Positions 8,568 to 17,191 of a stretch of DNA of 62,274 nt are shown one piece after another. The notes under the pieces were generated by a model. It searched no databases and was not told the origin of the DNA. It worked only from the letters and a program-made list of their open reading frames with translations. Position 1 is the first letter of the stretch, and each line of letters begins with the position of its first letter. The stretch comes from an uncultured Muribaculaceae bacterium. Its GTDB lineage: Bacteria; Bacteroidota; Bacteroidia; Bacteroidales; Muribaculaceae. The stretch covers positions 1-62,274 of the forward strand of contig CANQQE010000014.1 of NCBI GenBank assembly GCA_947625935.1, in the 5' to 3' direction. Both the position numbers and the translations under genes were made by a program.

Positions 8568-9160
8568 GACAGGTCAATATTGGAATTGCCACACAATCAC
8601 CGCTGATCTATACGGGTCTGTCATCGTTTATCAAAGGCTTGACCAACGGAAATGCCGCCATTGTCGATGTTTCAGACGAGGATTTGCATCAGCTCGCTGT
8701 GCGACGAAAAATCAGCATTCTCATTATAGACCCGCTGTTAGCTTCAGCCTATGAAATAACGGAATTAAAGAAATCGGTGGGCGGAAAGATGAAAATCGCA
8801 GCTATATATCACACTGCGCTTCCTGTTGAGACCGTGAAACTGTTTGACAGCACAATATCAATTTATGATAACGAAGCCTCCCTACGCGATACGCTCAGGA
8901 AACTGATGTCATCAGGCAATCAAGCAAATACCCAACAGGAACTGACATCACGGGAACAAGAGATAGTGAAATGTGTGGTCAGGGGCCTATCCAACAAAGA
9001 AATAGCCGACCACATCAATCTGTCGGTCAATACGGTAATGACGCATCGGCGCAACATTGCCGCAAAATTAAAAATTCACTCACCCGCCGGCCTTACAATC
9101 TACGCATTGGTCAGCAAGCTGGTAAAGCTCGACGAAATAGCGGGAGGAATCAAAATTTGA
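8564..9160 (+). CDS. LuxR/NarL-type regulator with degenerate receiver
   Basis: A 198-residue protein from the ATG at 8564, which overlaps the TGA of the hemerythrin gene; an in-frame ATG at 8552 would add four residues. The C-terminal domain is a clear LuxR helix-turn-helix (LTSREQEIVKCVVRGLSNKE, then IADHINLSVNTVMTHRRNIAAKL). The N-terminal domain folds like a receiver but the beta1 acidic pair is replaced by Ala-Thr (NIGIATQSP), leaving only the beta3 Asp (ILIIDP). Phosphorylation by a normal histidine kinase is therefore doubtful. No kinase gene is adjacent. Coupling to a diiron protein suggests a redox or NO-linked signal; that is inference. Confidence 0.85.
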   Translation: MRQVNIGIATQSPLIYTGLSSFIKGLTNGNAAIVDVSDEDLHQLAVRRKISILIIDPLLASAYEITELKKSVGGKMKIAAIYHTALPVETVKLFDSTISIYDNEASLRDTLRKLMSSGNQANTQQELTSREQEIVKCVVRGLSNKEIADHINLSVNTVMTHRRNIAAKLKIHSPAGLTIYALVSKLVKLDEIAGGIKI

Positions 9161-9745
9161 CTAATCGATGCGGCCGAGCGCATCCATAAACTCACGTCGC
9201 AAATCGACCGACGCTTCAAAGTCGCCGCAGTAATCAATCGTGGTCGTCGATGAATCCTGCTTCTCCACACCCCTCATTTTCATGCACAGATGCTGTGCGT
9301 TGCAGGCCACTATGACACCCTTGGCCGACAGCGTCTCGGCAATCGAATGGCACAGTTGGGAAGTAAGCCTTTCCTGGACTTGCAGACGACGCGCATACAC
9401 ATTCACCACCCGCGCGAGCTTGCTCAGACCTATCATTTTACCATCGGGTATATAACCGATTGACACCCGTCCAAAAAACGGGAGTATGTGATGTTCGCAA
9501 AACGAATAAAACTCTATATCTTTCACGATAATCATCCGTGAACCGGCGTGCTCAAAAATTGCTTGATTCATCACCTCATCCGCATTCTGCCTATAGCCTT
9601 GGGTGGCGTAATAGAGCGCTTTCGCCGCTCTCATAGGGGTTTTCATCAGACCCTCGCGGGTGACATCCTCCCCAAGAAGCGTTATAATCGCCTTATAGTG
9701 CTCTGCTATCTGATTTACCGTTTCGTTAGCGTCTGGTGTATACAT
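9161..9745 (-). CDS. folE: GTP cyclohydrolase 1
   Basis: A 194-residue GTP cyclohydrolase I, first enzyme of tetrahydrofolate synthesis, turning GTP into 7,8-dihydroneopterin triphosphate. Zinc ligands are visible: Cys in SFCEHHILPFFG with the following histidines, and Cys in QHLCMKMRGVEKQ. GLSKLARVVNVYARRLQVQE is the conserved substrate-binding block. The gene ends 1 nt after the LuxR gene stop on the opposite strand, and lies at the end of the leftward group beginning with DUF1599 at 13019. A separate folate gene, folD, is at 45.5 kb. Confidence 0.96.
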   Translation of the reverse strand: MYTPDANETVNQIAEHYKAIITLLGEDVTREGLMKTPMRAAKALYYATQGYRQNADEVMNQAIFEHAGSRMIIVKDIEFYSFCEHHILPFFGRVSIGYIPDGKMIGLSKLARVVNVYARRLQVQERLTSQLCHSIAETLSAKGVIVACNAQHLCMKMRGVEKQDSSTTTIDYCGDFEASVDLRREFMDALGRID

Positions 9746-9785
9746 ATTGTCCTACGTCTGATGTTTGAATATCACATAGTTGCTT

Positions 9786-10274
9786 CTATTTCACAATAGA
9801 CACCCTGTCTCTTACGACCCTAACCTCCCGGCTGTAAGACGGGAATGCGCGCTTAATCTCATCGGCGGCCTGCTGAGCATCTTGCTGATTGCGAAAATCG
9901 CCCACTTTAAGACGCCAGAACGGGGCATTGTACACAACATATGTGCGGTGCTGCGGGAAACGGGCTGATATATTACGCGCCCGCGTTCGTGCCTCGGTTT
10001 TGGCCGACCGCGCATTGTTGTCAGAAAATACCTGAATGCGGTAACCGCCTGACCTCACCGTCGAACCACCCGTTTTACCCTCCTGGGATGATTGCGCATC
10101 TGTAACTTCCGATGGAGACAGACGTTGCTCAAGTCCAACGGGAGCTATAATCTCTATAATGCTGTCAGACTGAATGTGATCAATCAATGACATCGTTTTA
10201 GACGATTCTTCGGCAGATACGGGTTGACAAAATGCTGCGGCGAGCAGTGAAAAGCCGATTGTTTTTAAACGCAT
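9786..10274 (-). CDS. Exported SPOR-domain protein
   Basis: A 162-residue protein with a Sec signal peptide (MRLKTIGFSLLAAAFCQPVSA, cut near residue 21), a Ser-rich spacer and a C-terminal SPOR domain of about 80 residues (GGYRIQVFSDNNARSA to SREVRVV). SPOR domains bind peptidoglycan strands stripped of stem peptides at division septa. It sits between tpiA and folE in a leftward group; a 15-bp inverted repeat separates it from tpiA, so it may be transcribed partly on its own. Confidence 0.85.
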   Translation of the reverse strand: MRLKTIGFSLLAAAFCQPVSAEESSKTMSLIDHIQSDSIIEIIAPVGLEQRLSPSEVTDAQSSQEGKTGGSTVRSGGYRIQVFSDNNARSAKTEARTRARNISARFPQHRTYVVYNAPFWRLKVGDFRNQQDAQQAADEIKRAFPSYSREVRVVRDRVSIVK

Positions 10275-10290
10275 ACGCTATACTAAAAAG

Positions 10291-10332
10291 TTAAGGCTAC
10301 AAAAATAGTAAAAAACCTTTTTGTAGCCTTAA
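10291..10332. terminator. Perfect 15-bp inverted repeat, bidirectional terminator
   Basis: Arms TTAAGGCTACAAAAA (10291-10305) and TTTTTGTAGCCTTAA (10318-10332) match over all 15 bases around a 12-nt loop. It lies just after the tpiA stop codon, so it most likely ends the tpiA transcript or attenuates read-through into the SPOR gene. Confidence 0.75.
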
Positions 10333-10351
10333 TAATTCCGACAAAACTTAA

Positions 10352-11107
10352 TTAGAACGCATTGACGATACCCATAAAGTCGGCTGCTTTGAGCGAAGCA
10401 CCACCGATGAGGCCACCGTCTACGTTAGGTTTGGCAAACAATTGGGGAGCGTTAGAGGGCTTGCAGCTACCCCCATAAAGGATTGATGTGTTTTCAGCCA
10501 CATCTTTGCCATACTTGTTTGCAATTACCTCGCGTATGAAAGCGTGCATCTCCTCCGCCTGGTCGTCGGTTGCGGTTTTGCCTGTGCCGATTGCCCAAAC
10601 CGGTTCGTAAGCGAGTATCAGTTTACTGAAATCATCAGCTGAAAGGTCAAACAGAGCGTCTTCAATCTGCTTCTTGACCACTTCAAGATAGCTACCGTTT
10701 TCACGTTCCTCAAGCACCTCGCCGATGCAGAAAATCGGGGTCAGGTTGTTGGCCAGAGCGAGATTGACTTTCTCTTTGAGAATCTCTGAAGTCTCGCCAT
10801 AGTACTGGCGGCGTTCTGAGTGGCCAAGTATAACATAGGTAGCACCAGTCGAAGCGACCATAGGGGCAGAAACCTCGCCGGTATATGCACCTGATTTATG
10901 ATCGGCGCAGTTCTCAGCTCCGAGACCAAGCTTGTTTTGGTCGATTACAGCGTTGATTGATGCGAGGTGGGTAAAGGGCACCGCAATAATGACATCACAC
11001 TTGGGTGTGGCACCTGCAAGAGCCTCGTTGACTTCTTTGGCCAAAGCCACACCTTCCTGGAGAGTGGTATTCATTTTCCAGTTTCCGGCAACAATTTTCT
11101 TTCTCAT
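10352..11107 (-). CDS. tpiA: Triosephosphate isomerase
   Basis: A 251-residue TIM-barrel enzyme interconverting dihydroxyacetone phosphate and glyceraldehyde 3-phosphate. Active-site residues are in place: Asn and Lys in GNWKMN (about 8-13), the electrophile His in [11 protein letters not shown], the catalytic Glu in [14 protein letters not shown], and the phosphate-binding GGSCKPSNA and [11 protein letters not shown] near the end. Transcribed leftward behind the MauE/DoxX-like gene with an 86-nt gap that carries a weak -7-like TAACTTCG at 11154-11161. Confidence 0.97.
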   Translation of the reverse strand: MRKKIVAGNWKMNTTLQEGVALAKEVNEALAGATPKCDVIIAVPFTHLASINAVIDQNKLGLGAENCADHKSGAYTGEVSAPMVASTGATYVILGHSERRQYYGETSEILKEKVNLALANNLTPIFCIGEVLEERENGSYLEVVKKQIEDALFDLSADDFSKLILAYEPVWAIGTGKTATDDQAEEMHAFIREVIANKYGKDVAENTSILYGGSCKPSNAPQLFAKPNVDGGLIGGASLKAADFMGIVNAF

Positions 11108-11193
11108 TTTAGTACTAATTATATGATTTGATTTACAAAAGATCTTTCGACCGCGAAGTTACTTAAAAATGCCGATAAATTCAGATCAGAACA

Positions 11194-12480
11194 CTATTCT
11201 TTTTGCTCGACCGACGGTTCATTCTTTCTCATGCGCCACAGTCTCACTCGGTTACGCAAAGCGAGCACCATTGTCTGCAACAATGCGAGCAAGAGCATAG
11301 CCATCAGAAGCAACCCGGTCAGCGTGAGAAGCCGGTGTAGACCGTCAAAATCGAGAAATTGTAGAGGATTTGAGGATGTTGTCAGCACATCAGACGGGAC
11401 CGACCAAAGATTCCGCTTCCAGACAATCACTCCATCCTTCACATACACGAGTCCGACATTCCCGCGAACGAGTTCCTTTATTGAAGTATCGTCGGCTGTG
11501 TAACACGGATACCGGGCCATTGAATAATCAACCCAACCCTCAATACCCCTTCGGTCAGTGGCCAACAAGCCGACAAGCTCCCCGCCGCGGGCCGTCATGT
11601 ATCGGTTAATCTCATTTATAAGGTAGGTGTATGATATATCCGCGCGCCGCAAATCGGGTATCGTCAGAAATAGTTGCTCTCCGTTTCCGTGGAGCACCGC
11701 CTCAGTCACATCCTCATCGCCGTCATATACTGAAAAAACGCCCGAATCGTCAACTGCACCAGAAAGTTGCCGCTCCACGAATGTCCAAGTTGAATCAGGC
11801 AACTCATCAACCGGGAAACCTTTGCGCTCCCCATTCCGTTCATATATGTAAGTCACGTCGACATCATCATCTTCGCTATCCACCACTGAAAAATTGCTCC
11901 CCACCGGATAAGAACGGAAATCAACCAACGGTTGCACATTATATCCCAAGAGTGCGACAATCAGTGCATAAAGCCCGGACATAAACGCCACAAGCCATTG
12001 GCAATATGGCAAGTAGATGCCCCTGACTTTTGAGTTGAATCCTACAAGATAGACTATGGCCACCGACAAAACCACATTTTTGAGGAAAGTCGCATTATTT
12101 GACAGTCTTATAAAATCGCCAAAGCATCCGCAATCGCTCACAGGATCCGCTACCATTATATAAAACGTGAGCGGCAACATGAACGCCATTGTGGCGGCGA
12201 GCAACCATGTGACAACCCGACGGTAGCAACCTGTCAATAACAACAGGCCGAATACAAATTCAGCCCCCGACAATCCGATTGCGCCCGCAAGCACGATGGT
12301 TCGCGGTACCGTCATATCCCATATCGACAGATACTGTTCTATTTTATAGACGAAACCCCACTCATCAATAATCTTTGCCAAGCCGGAAACGACAAACGTC
12401 GCCCCAACAATCAACCTTAGCGCCCAGACTATCCATGCCATATTTTCGCGGTTAAATCGCGAAAGTCGTCCTTCAGCCAT
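11194..12480 (-). CDS. MauE/DoxX-like membrane protein with C-terminal thioredoxin-like region
   Basis: A 428-residue inner-membrane protein. Residues about 15-180 hold four to five helices of the DoxX/MauE type, including GLAKIIDEWGF and the loop DCGCFGDFIRLS, whose Cys-Gly-Cys is the usual redox-type pair of MauE-like proteins. The periplasmic middle (about 190-370) ends in a stretch resembling a thioredoxin fold (SYTYLINEINRYMTARG, then GNVGLVYVKDGVIVWKRNLW) but with no CxxC motif. A last helix lies near 385-410. Family members are linked to disulfide chemistry or quinone reduction; the Bacteroidales version has no established function. It lies between DUF1599 (2-nt gap) and tpiA. Confidence 0.75.
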   Translation of the reverse strand: MAEGRLSRFNRENMAWIVWALRLIVGATFVVSGLAKIIDEWGFVYKIEQYLSIWDMTVPRTIVLAGAIGLSGAEFVFGLLLLTGCYRRVVTWLLAATMAFMLPLTFYIMVADPVSDCGCFGDFIRLSNNATFLKNVVLSVAIVYLVGFNSKVRGIYLPYCQWLVAFMSGLYALIVALLGYNVQPLVDFRSYPVGSNFSVVDSEDDDVDVTYIYERNGERKGFPVDELPDSTWTFVERQLSGAVDDSGVFSVYDGDEDVTEAVLHGNGEQLFLTIPDLRRADISYTYLINEINRYMTARGGELVGLLATDRRGIEGWVDYSMARYPCYTADDTSIKELVRGNVGLVYVKDGVIVWKRNLWSVPSDVLTTSSNPLQFLDFDGLHRLLTLTGLLLMAMLLLALLQTMVLALRNRVRLWRMRKNEPSVEQKE

Positions 12481-12482
12481 GA

Positions 12483-13019
12483 CTACTCGGTGAGCTTTAT
12501 GATTCCGAATATCGAATAATTTATAATATCCATGTAGTTCGCATCAATCCCCTCCGAAACCTGGGTCATTCCCTGATGATCCTCTATTTCCTTAGTGCGC
12601 ATCAGCTTCATCAAAATAAGATCGGTATAGGATGACACCCTCATAGCTCGCCAAACCTCATCATAATCATGATTTTTAGCAATCATCAACTGCCGCGTCT
12701 TGCTCATGAACGAGTCATATAGCTCAAGAGCCTTCTCAGCCGAGATATCCTTCTTATCCGAGAATCCGAGCGACAACTGTATCAGACCGATTATACCATA
12801 ATTTACCATACCGATAAATTCAGGTAGTATTCCCTCATCGACCATGGCATTACCTTTGGTCTCTATAGTCCGTATGCGGTTGGCCTTTATCAATATCTGG
12901 TCAGTGACCGAAGATGGACGCATCATGCGCCACGAGGCTCCGTAATCGCGCAGTTTGAGAATAAACAGGTTTCTGCACGATTCTATTGCCTGGTCAAATT
13001 GGGTGATGGTATCTGGCAT
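12483..13019 (-). CDS. DUF1599 duplicated-domain protein
   Basis: A 178-residue cytoplasmic protein made of two copies of the same unit: LKLRDYGASWRMMRPSSVTD at about residues 21-40 and AKNHDYDEVWRAMRVSSYTD at about 116-135, each followed by an I-L-x-K helix and a short E-rich segment. This matches DUF1599 (PF07659), a family of unknown biochemical role seen singly in phages and doubled in Bacteroidales. It heads the leftward group with the MauE-like gene, tpiA, the SPOR gene and folE. No catalytic claim is made. Confidence 0.8.
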   Translation of the reverse strand: MPDTITQFDQAIESCRNLFILKLRDYGASWRMMRPSSVTDQILIKANRIRTIETKGNAMVDEGILPEFIGMVNYGIIGLIQLSLGFSDKKDISAEKALELYDSFMSKTRQLMIAKNHDYDEVWRAMRVSSYTDLILMKLMRTKEIEDHQGMTQVSEGIDANYMDIINYSIFGIIKLTE

Positions 13020-13082
13020 TTCTTATTGGGTTTATTCTTTAGACTGACAAATTTACACAAATTTCACATAAACACAAAGCGA

Positions 13083-13106
13083 CCGCGTCACTCGCAAATG
13101 ACGCGG
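13083..13106 (-). terminator. GC-rich hairpin after TPR gene
   Basis: Arms CCGCGTCA (13083-13090) and TGACGCGG (13099-13106) form an 8-bp stem 33 nt beyond the stop of the leftward TPR gene. The minus-strand continuation is only moderately T-rich (CGCTTTGTGTTT), so termination is likely but not ideal. Confidence 0.6.
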
Positions 13107-13138
13107 CCGCTGTTTATGGTTATAAGTCGAATGTTTCT

Positions 13139-14353
13139 TTAGAGTGATTCCACACGTTTGAGGTTTTCCTCATCGTGCAAATTGTAGTAGACATTACGCA
13201 AATAACGCAGAGCGTCTGATCCGTTATCAGGGTCAATAGAATATGCTGCCTCAAGATGCTCCGCAGCTTCACGGAACAGGGGGTTAATCTCTGTCTCGAC
13301 AAGCTTGTTGTAATCAGCTTGACTCAGGTTGGAGGCGCCGTCGCTGATAGCGTAAGCCTTTTCGCAGAGCTTACGACCAAGATTGTACTGGCTCTGTGCG
13401 AATTTAGCGTCAAGCTCTGTAGCCTTGCGGTAATTGGCTATTGCATTGTCATTATCCTTCTGGGCCTCATAGAGAATACCCATGATGTTATAGAGCTGTG
13501 CGTTATTGGGATCAGCCGAAATAGCGTTTTCAAGCATCTGCTTTGCTTCGTCATATTTCTCGTTCTCTATACGGCTGTTAATCATCAGTTGAAGGAATTT
13601 AGGATCCTCTTTGCCATAGAGCGGATAAGCCTCCTCGGCCAACTCATATACAAGAGCGTTATTTTTGCTCTGGGCTGCGAGAGAGATAGCGTAATCATAT
13701 AGATTTTTCTTTTTGTAACCCATTGATTTCGCACGTTTCATTTTCTCCAATGCCAAGGGGATACTATCCATCTGCCATGCGGCGAGAGCCATGTTGTAGA
13801 CCATCTCGCTTACTACGCTGTCGGCAGGGGCCGCAGGAGCGTTTTTGCCGAGCGACTTATTGTTTGGCAGATCCACCCATATACCCCAAGCCTTATAGGC
13901 ACCGGGATAATCTTTTGCTTCCCAGCAAAGCACGGCAGCCGTACTGAAATCGTTGTAGTGGCCGGCTATTGTTTTGACTATATCCTTTGAGTATTTGGTC
14001 TTGGTCTTACCTTTAGCGTCAACGATAGTATCGAGGGGCAGTGCGGTCATCATGTACTCATAACCTTTGACAATCGCATCGCCGGCTTGTTTGCCGTCAA
14101 CATTCTGACCGATTGATTTTTTAGCATAGAGATTGTCATATAGCTCAAAACCCGCCTTACCGGCTACAAACCACGTCTGAGCTTCACCTTTGCTCTCGTC
14201 GTTGGTCAGCGCAGGCTGTATGTTCACCAACGCTGCGGCAAGATCGTCGCTTCCGCCTTTGAGGCTGTGTTCCACATCCTTCACAAGGCTCATTTGGGCC
14301 GATGCTGACACACCGGCAATCAGGCACAGACCTAAGATACTTGACTTCTTCAT
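13139..14353 (-). CDS. Exported TPR-repeat protein
   Basis: A 404-residue protein with a signal peptide (MKKSSILGLCLIAGVSASAQ). The middle and C-terminal parts hold several tetratricopeptide units; the clearest pair is YDEAKQMLENAISADPNNAQ and DNAIANYRKATELDAKFAQS near residues 265-325. TPR proteins act as protein-interaction scaffolds; the location is envelope or periplasm. It sits directly downstream of gyrA, a neighbourhood I recall from other Bacteroidales, with only 37 nt between the genes. Confidence 0.85.
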   Translation of the reverse strand: MKKSSILGLCLIAGVSASAQMSLVKDVEHSLKGGSDDLAAALVNIQPALTNDESKGEAQTWFVAGKAGFELYDNLYAKKSIGQNVDGKQAGDAIVKGYEYMMTALPLDTIVDAKGKTKTKYSKDIVKTIAGHYNDFSTAAVLCWEAKDYPGAYKAWGIWVDLPNNKSLGKNAPAAPADSVVSEMVYNMALAAWQMDSIPLALEKMKRAKSMGYKKKNLYDYAISLAAQSKNNALVYELAEEAYPLYGKEDPKFLQLMINSRIENEKYDEAKQMLENAISADPNNAQLYNIMGILYEAQKDNDNAIANYRKATELDAKFAQSQYNLGRKLCEKAYAISDGASNLSQADYNKLVETEINPLFREAAEHLEAAYSIDPDNGSDALRYLRNVYYNLHDEENLKRVESL

Positions 14354-14390
14354 AAACTTTCAGCTTATTTGTTATTATTAATTAGTTGAT

Positions 14391-16946
14391 TCATCCATTT
14401 GCCTCCGAATCGTCGGCCTCTACATCATCGTCGGCTTCAACATCGGTGTCGGGCAACGCTTCGAGCACATCGCCCTCTTCAATGGTTTCGGCTTCCTCCT
14501 CGGGGTCAGTGTCGACGCAGCACACTGAAGCTATAGTGTCATTGCGTTTCTCAAGATTAATCAGACGCACACCCTGGGTAGCGCGGCCCATCACCCTGAT
14601 GTCGGCCACATGAATGCGGAGCGTGATTCCCGACTTATTGATGATGACGAGGTCATTTTCGTCATTGACACTCATTATCGCCACTAAACGGCCGGTCTTG
14701 TCCGTGACATTCATTGTTTTAACACCTTTACCGCCGCGGTTGGTGATGCGGTAATCTTCAAGGAGTGAACGTTTGCCGTAACCGTTCTCCGAGATAACCA
14801 TAACGTTATTGGAGCTTTCCTGGTTCATGCAAATCATCCCGACTATTTCATCGTCGCCGCCGTCAAGTTTCATGCCGCGTACACCTGTCGACATACGTCC
14901 CATCTCTCGCACTTTGCTTTCATGGAACCTGATGGCGCGGCCATTGCGGTTGGCAAGCAAAATCTCCGAATTACCGTCGGTCAGCTCCACCTGCAGCAAC
15001 TGGTCGTCTTCTCTGATTATAATTGCATTGACGCCGTTGGCGCGAGGACGAGAATATGCCTCAAGACGTGTCTTTTTGATTACGCCCTGCTTGGTGCAGA
15101 ATATCAGATTGTGATTTTCAACGAACTCTTTATCATTCAAGCCCTTGATACGGATAAACGCCTTGACTTTGTCATCAGCCTCGATATTGAGCAAATTCTG
15201 AATCGCGCGACCTTTGGTGTTCTTGGCACCTTCGGGGATATCATAGACTTTAAGCCAGTAACACCTTCCCTTCTGGGTGAAGAACAACATATAGTTATGC
15301 ATCGACGCCGGATAGATATGCTCGATGAAATCCTGGTCGCGGGTGTCGCTGCCTTTGGCTCCGACTCCGCCGCGGTTCTGGGCGCGGAACTCCGTGAGCG
15401 GAGTACGCTTGATATACCCGAGATGCGAGATAGTGATAATCATCTCGTCATCGGCATAGAAATCCTCTGCGTTGAAATCACCGGCGGTATAGTCTATGTC
15501 GGTCTTGCGGGCATCGCCATAAGCCTCGCGTATTTCGATGAGCTCGCTCTTAATAAGTTCGCGGCACACATGGTCATTGTTGAGTATTTCCTCAAGATGA
15601 GCGATCTGCTTCATCAGGTCGTCATAATCGTTCTGCAGCTTGGCCTGGTCAAGTTTCTGAAGCTGTTTCAGACGCATTTCGAGGATAGCGCGTGTCTGAG
15701 GCTCCGTGAGGTTGAACCGTTCGGCCAGACGTGCTTTCGATTCGTCGTCATTAGCCGAAGAGCGTATGATGGATATGACCTCATCGATATTTTGCGAAGC
15801 GATGATCAGCCCCTCGAGTATGTGGGCACGCTCGCGTGCCTTGCGCAGCTCAAACTGAGTGCGGCGTATCACCACGTCATGACGGTGAGCAATAAACGCC
15901 TCAAGCAGCTCTTTCAGATTCAGTACCTTGGGCCGGCCATTGACCAAAGCCACGTTATTGACGCTGAACGAAGCCTGCATTTGGGTCATCTTGTAGAGCT
16001 TGTTCAGCACCACGTTGGCGTTTGCGTCGCTTTTGAGCTTGATGATGATGCGCATTCCCTTATAGTCGCTCTCATCGTTGAGGTCGGCGATACCGTCGAT
16101 TTTTTTCTCGTTGACGAGATCGGCGATATACTTAATCAGTTCAGCCTTGTTAACATTGTAGGGTATCTCATGAACGACGATTACATCATGTTCACCCTCG
16201 CGCTCGATGTCGGCCTTTGCCCTTATGACTATGCGGCCGCGGCCGGTTTCAAACGCCTCTTTGACACCGTTGTAGCCATAGATAGTACCGCCTGTCGGAA
16301 AATCGGGGGCTGTTATATAGTGCATCAGCTCGGGAATCGTCAGCTCAGGATTGTCTATAAGAGCTACACAGGCATTGATTGACTCCGTGAGATTATGTGG
16401 GGGCATGTTTGTCGCCATGCCGACTGCTATACCCGAAGCCCCGTTGACGAGAAGCTGGGGAATACGGGTGGGAAGCACCACCGGCTCACGGCGAGAATTA
16501 TCATAGTTTGGCTGGAAATCGACAGTGTCTGAGTCAATATCCCTCAGCATCTCCTCACCCATCTTCGACAAACGCACCTCGGTATAACGCATTGCCGCCG
16601 GAGAGTCTCCATCGACCGAACCGAAGTTTCCGTGGCCATCGACGAGTGTGTAACGCAATGCCCAGTCCTGGGCCATTCTAACCACAGTACCGTAGATTGA
16701 CGAGTCGCCGTGAGGGTGATATTTACCCATAACTTCTCCGACGCAATTGGCTGACTTCTTATGGGGATGATTGGAGGTGTTACCCATCTCGTTCATTCCG
16801 AAAAGCACTCGCCGGTGCACCGGCTTCAAGCCATCTCTGACATCGGGAAGGGCGCGCGACACTATAACCGACATTGAATAGTCGATATAGGCCGTCTTCA
16901 TTTCATTCTCAATATTGATCTTTAGAATGCGATCTTCTTCCAGCAT
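14391..16946 (-). CDS. gyrA: DNA gyrase subunit A
   Basis: An 851-residue type IIA topoisomerase subunit that cuts and rejoins DNA to introduce negative supercoils. The catalytic tyrosine is Tyr121 in AMRYTEVRL. The quinolone-binding helix reads [17 protein letters not shown], so Ser82 matches E. coli Ser83 while Gly86 replaces Asp87. The C-terminal beta-pinwheel contains a GyrA-box-like [11 protein letters not shown] that marks it as gyrase rather than topoisomerase IV, and the protein ends in an acidic tail (about 820-851). Divergent from clpC; leader of about 85 nt with a small hairpin. Confidence 0.96.
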   Translation of the reverse strand: MLEEDRILKINIENEMKTAYIDYSMSVIVSRALPDVRDGLKPVHRRVLFGMNEMGNTSNHPHKKSANCVGEVMGKYHPHGDSSIYGTVVRMAQDWALRYTLVDGHGNFGSVDGDSPAAMRYTEVRLSKMGEEMLRDIDSDTVDFQPNYDNSRREPVVLPTRIPQLLVNGASGIAVGMATNMPPHNLTESINACVALIDNPELTIPELMHYITAPDFPTGGTIYGYNGVKEAFETGRGRIVIRAKADIEREGEHDVIVVHEIPYNVNKAELIKYIADLVNEKKIDGIADLNDESDYKGMRIIIKLKSDANANVVLNKLYKMTQMQASFSVNNVALVNGRPKVLNLKELLEAFIAHRHDVVIRRTQFELRKARERAHILEGLIIASQNIDEVISIIRSSANDDESKARLAERFNLTEPQTRAILEMRLKQLQKLDQAKLQNDYDDLMKQIAHLEEILNNDHVCRELIKSELIEIREAYGDARKTDIDYTAGDFNAEDFYADDEMIITISHLGYIKRTPLTEFRAQNRGGVGAKGSDTRDQDFIEHIYPASMHNYMLFFTQKGRCYWLKVYDIPEGAKNTKGRAIQNLLNIEADDKVKAFIRIKGLNDKEFVENHNLIFCTKQGVIKKTRLEAYSRPRANGVNAIIIREDDQLLQVELTDGNSEILLANRNGRAIRFHESKVREMGRMSTGVRGMKLDGGDDEIVGMICMNQESSNNVMVISENGYGKRSLLEDYRITNRGGKGVKTMNVTDKTGRLVAIMSVNDENDLVIINKSGITLRIHVADIRVMGRATQGVRLINLEKRNDTIASVCCVDTDPEEEAETIEEGDVLEALPDTDVEADDDVEADDSEANG

Positions 16947-16981
16947 GATTTTATAATAATGTGTTAATTAACATTTTAATA

Positions 16982-16998
16982 GACTAAGCGTCTTAGTC
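16982..16998. other. Hairpin in gyrA leader
   Basis: GACTAAG (16982-16988) and CTTAGTC (16992-16998) pair across a 3-nt loop, 36 nt upstream of the gyrA ATG and downstream of its -7 box. It could be an operator dyad or a leader hairpin controlling gyrA expression; no factor is identified. Confidence 0.5.
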
Positions 16999-17036
16999 AT
17001 CAAGACATAACGCATATTCTGTTGTTAAATATCATA

Positions 17037-17044
17037 CAAAGATA
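17037..17044 (-). promoter_or_regulatory. -7 box of gyrA
   Basis: The minus strand reads TATCTTTG, an exact TAnnTTTG match, 90 nt before the gyrA start codon. A matching -33 element is not obvious. Confidence 0.55.
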
Positions 17045-17126
17045 CGACTTTTTTACGGAAAACTCGTAAATTTGGCCGCTACCTTTTATAGTTTTTTAGA
17101 ACTGAAATTCGATTTAAGCGCGTTTT

Positions 17127-17141
17127 TGGCACAATAATTGC
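17127..17141 (+). promoter_or_regulatory. Sigma-54-type -24/-12 promoter of clpC
   Basis: TGGCAC (17127-17132), five bases, then TTGC (17138-17141) reproduce the sigma-54 (RpoN) consensus exactly, with the invariant GG and GC ten bases apart. The predicted start site lies near 17153, about 40 nt before the clpC ATG at 17192. No sigma-54 activator gene is present in the window. Confidence 0.6.
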
Positions 17142-17191
17142 TTTTATAGTGTCATTGACAATAAAAATAAGTGATAATATCGTTATAACTG

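Noticed and set aside
10291-10332. Terminal inverted repeat of a small mobile element
   Set aside because: The arms are adjacent with a 12-nt loop and the position directly after tpiA fits a terminator; no target duplication seen.
14922-16382. Long rightward frame of 486 codons inside gyrA
   Set aside because: It lies antisense to gyrA, has no recognisable protein features, and the gyrA frame is fully supported by motifs; it is a codon-use shadow.
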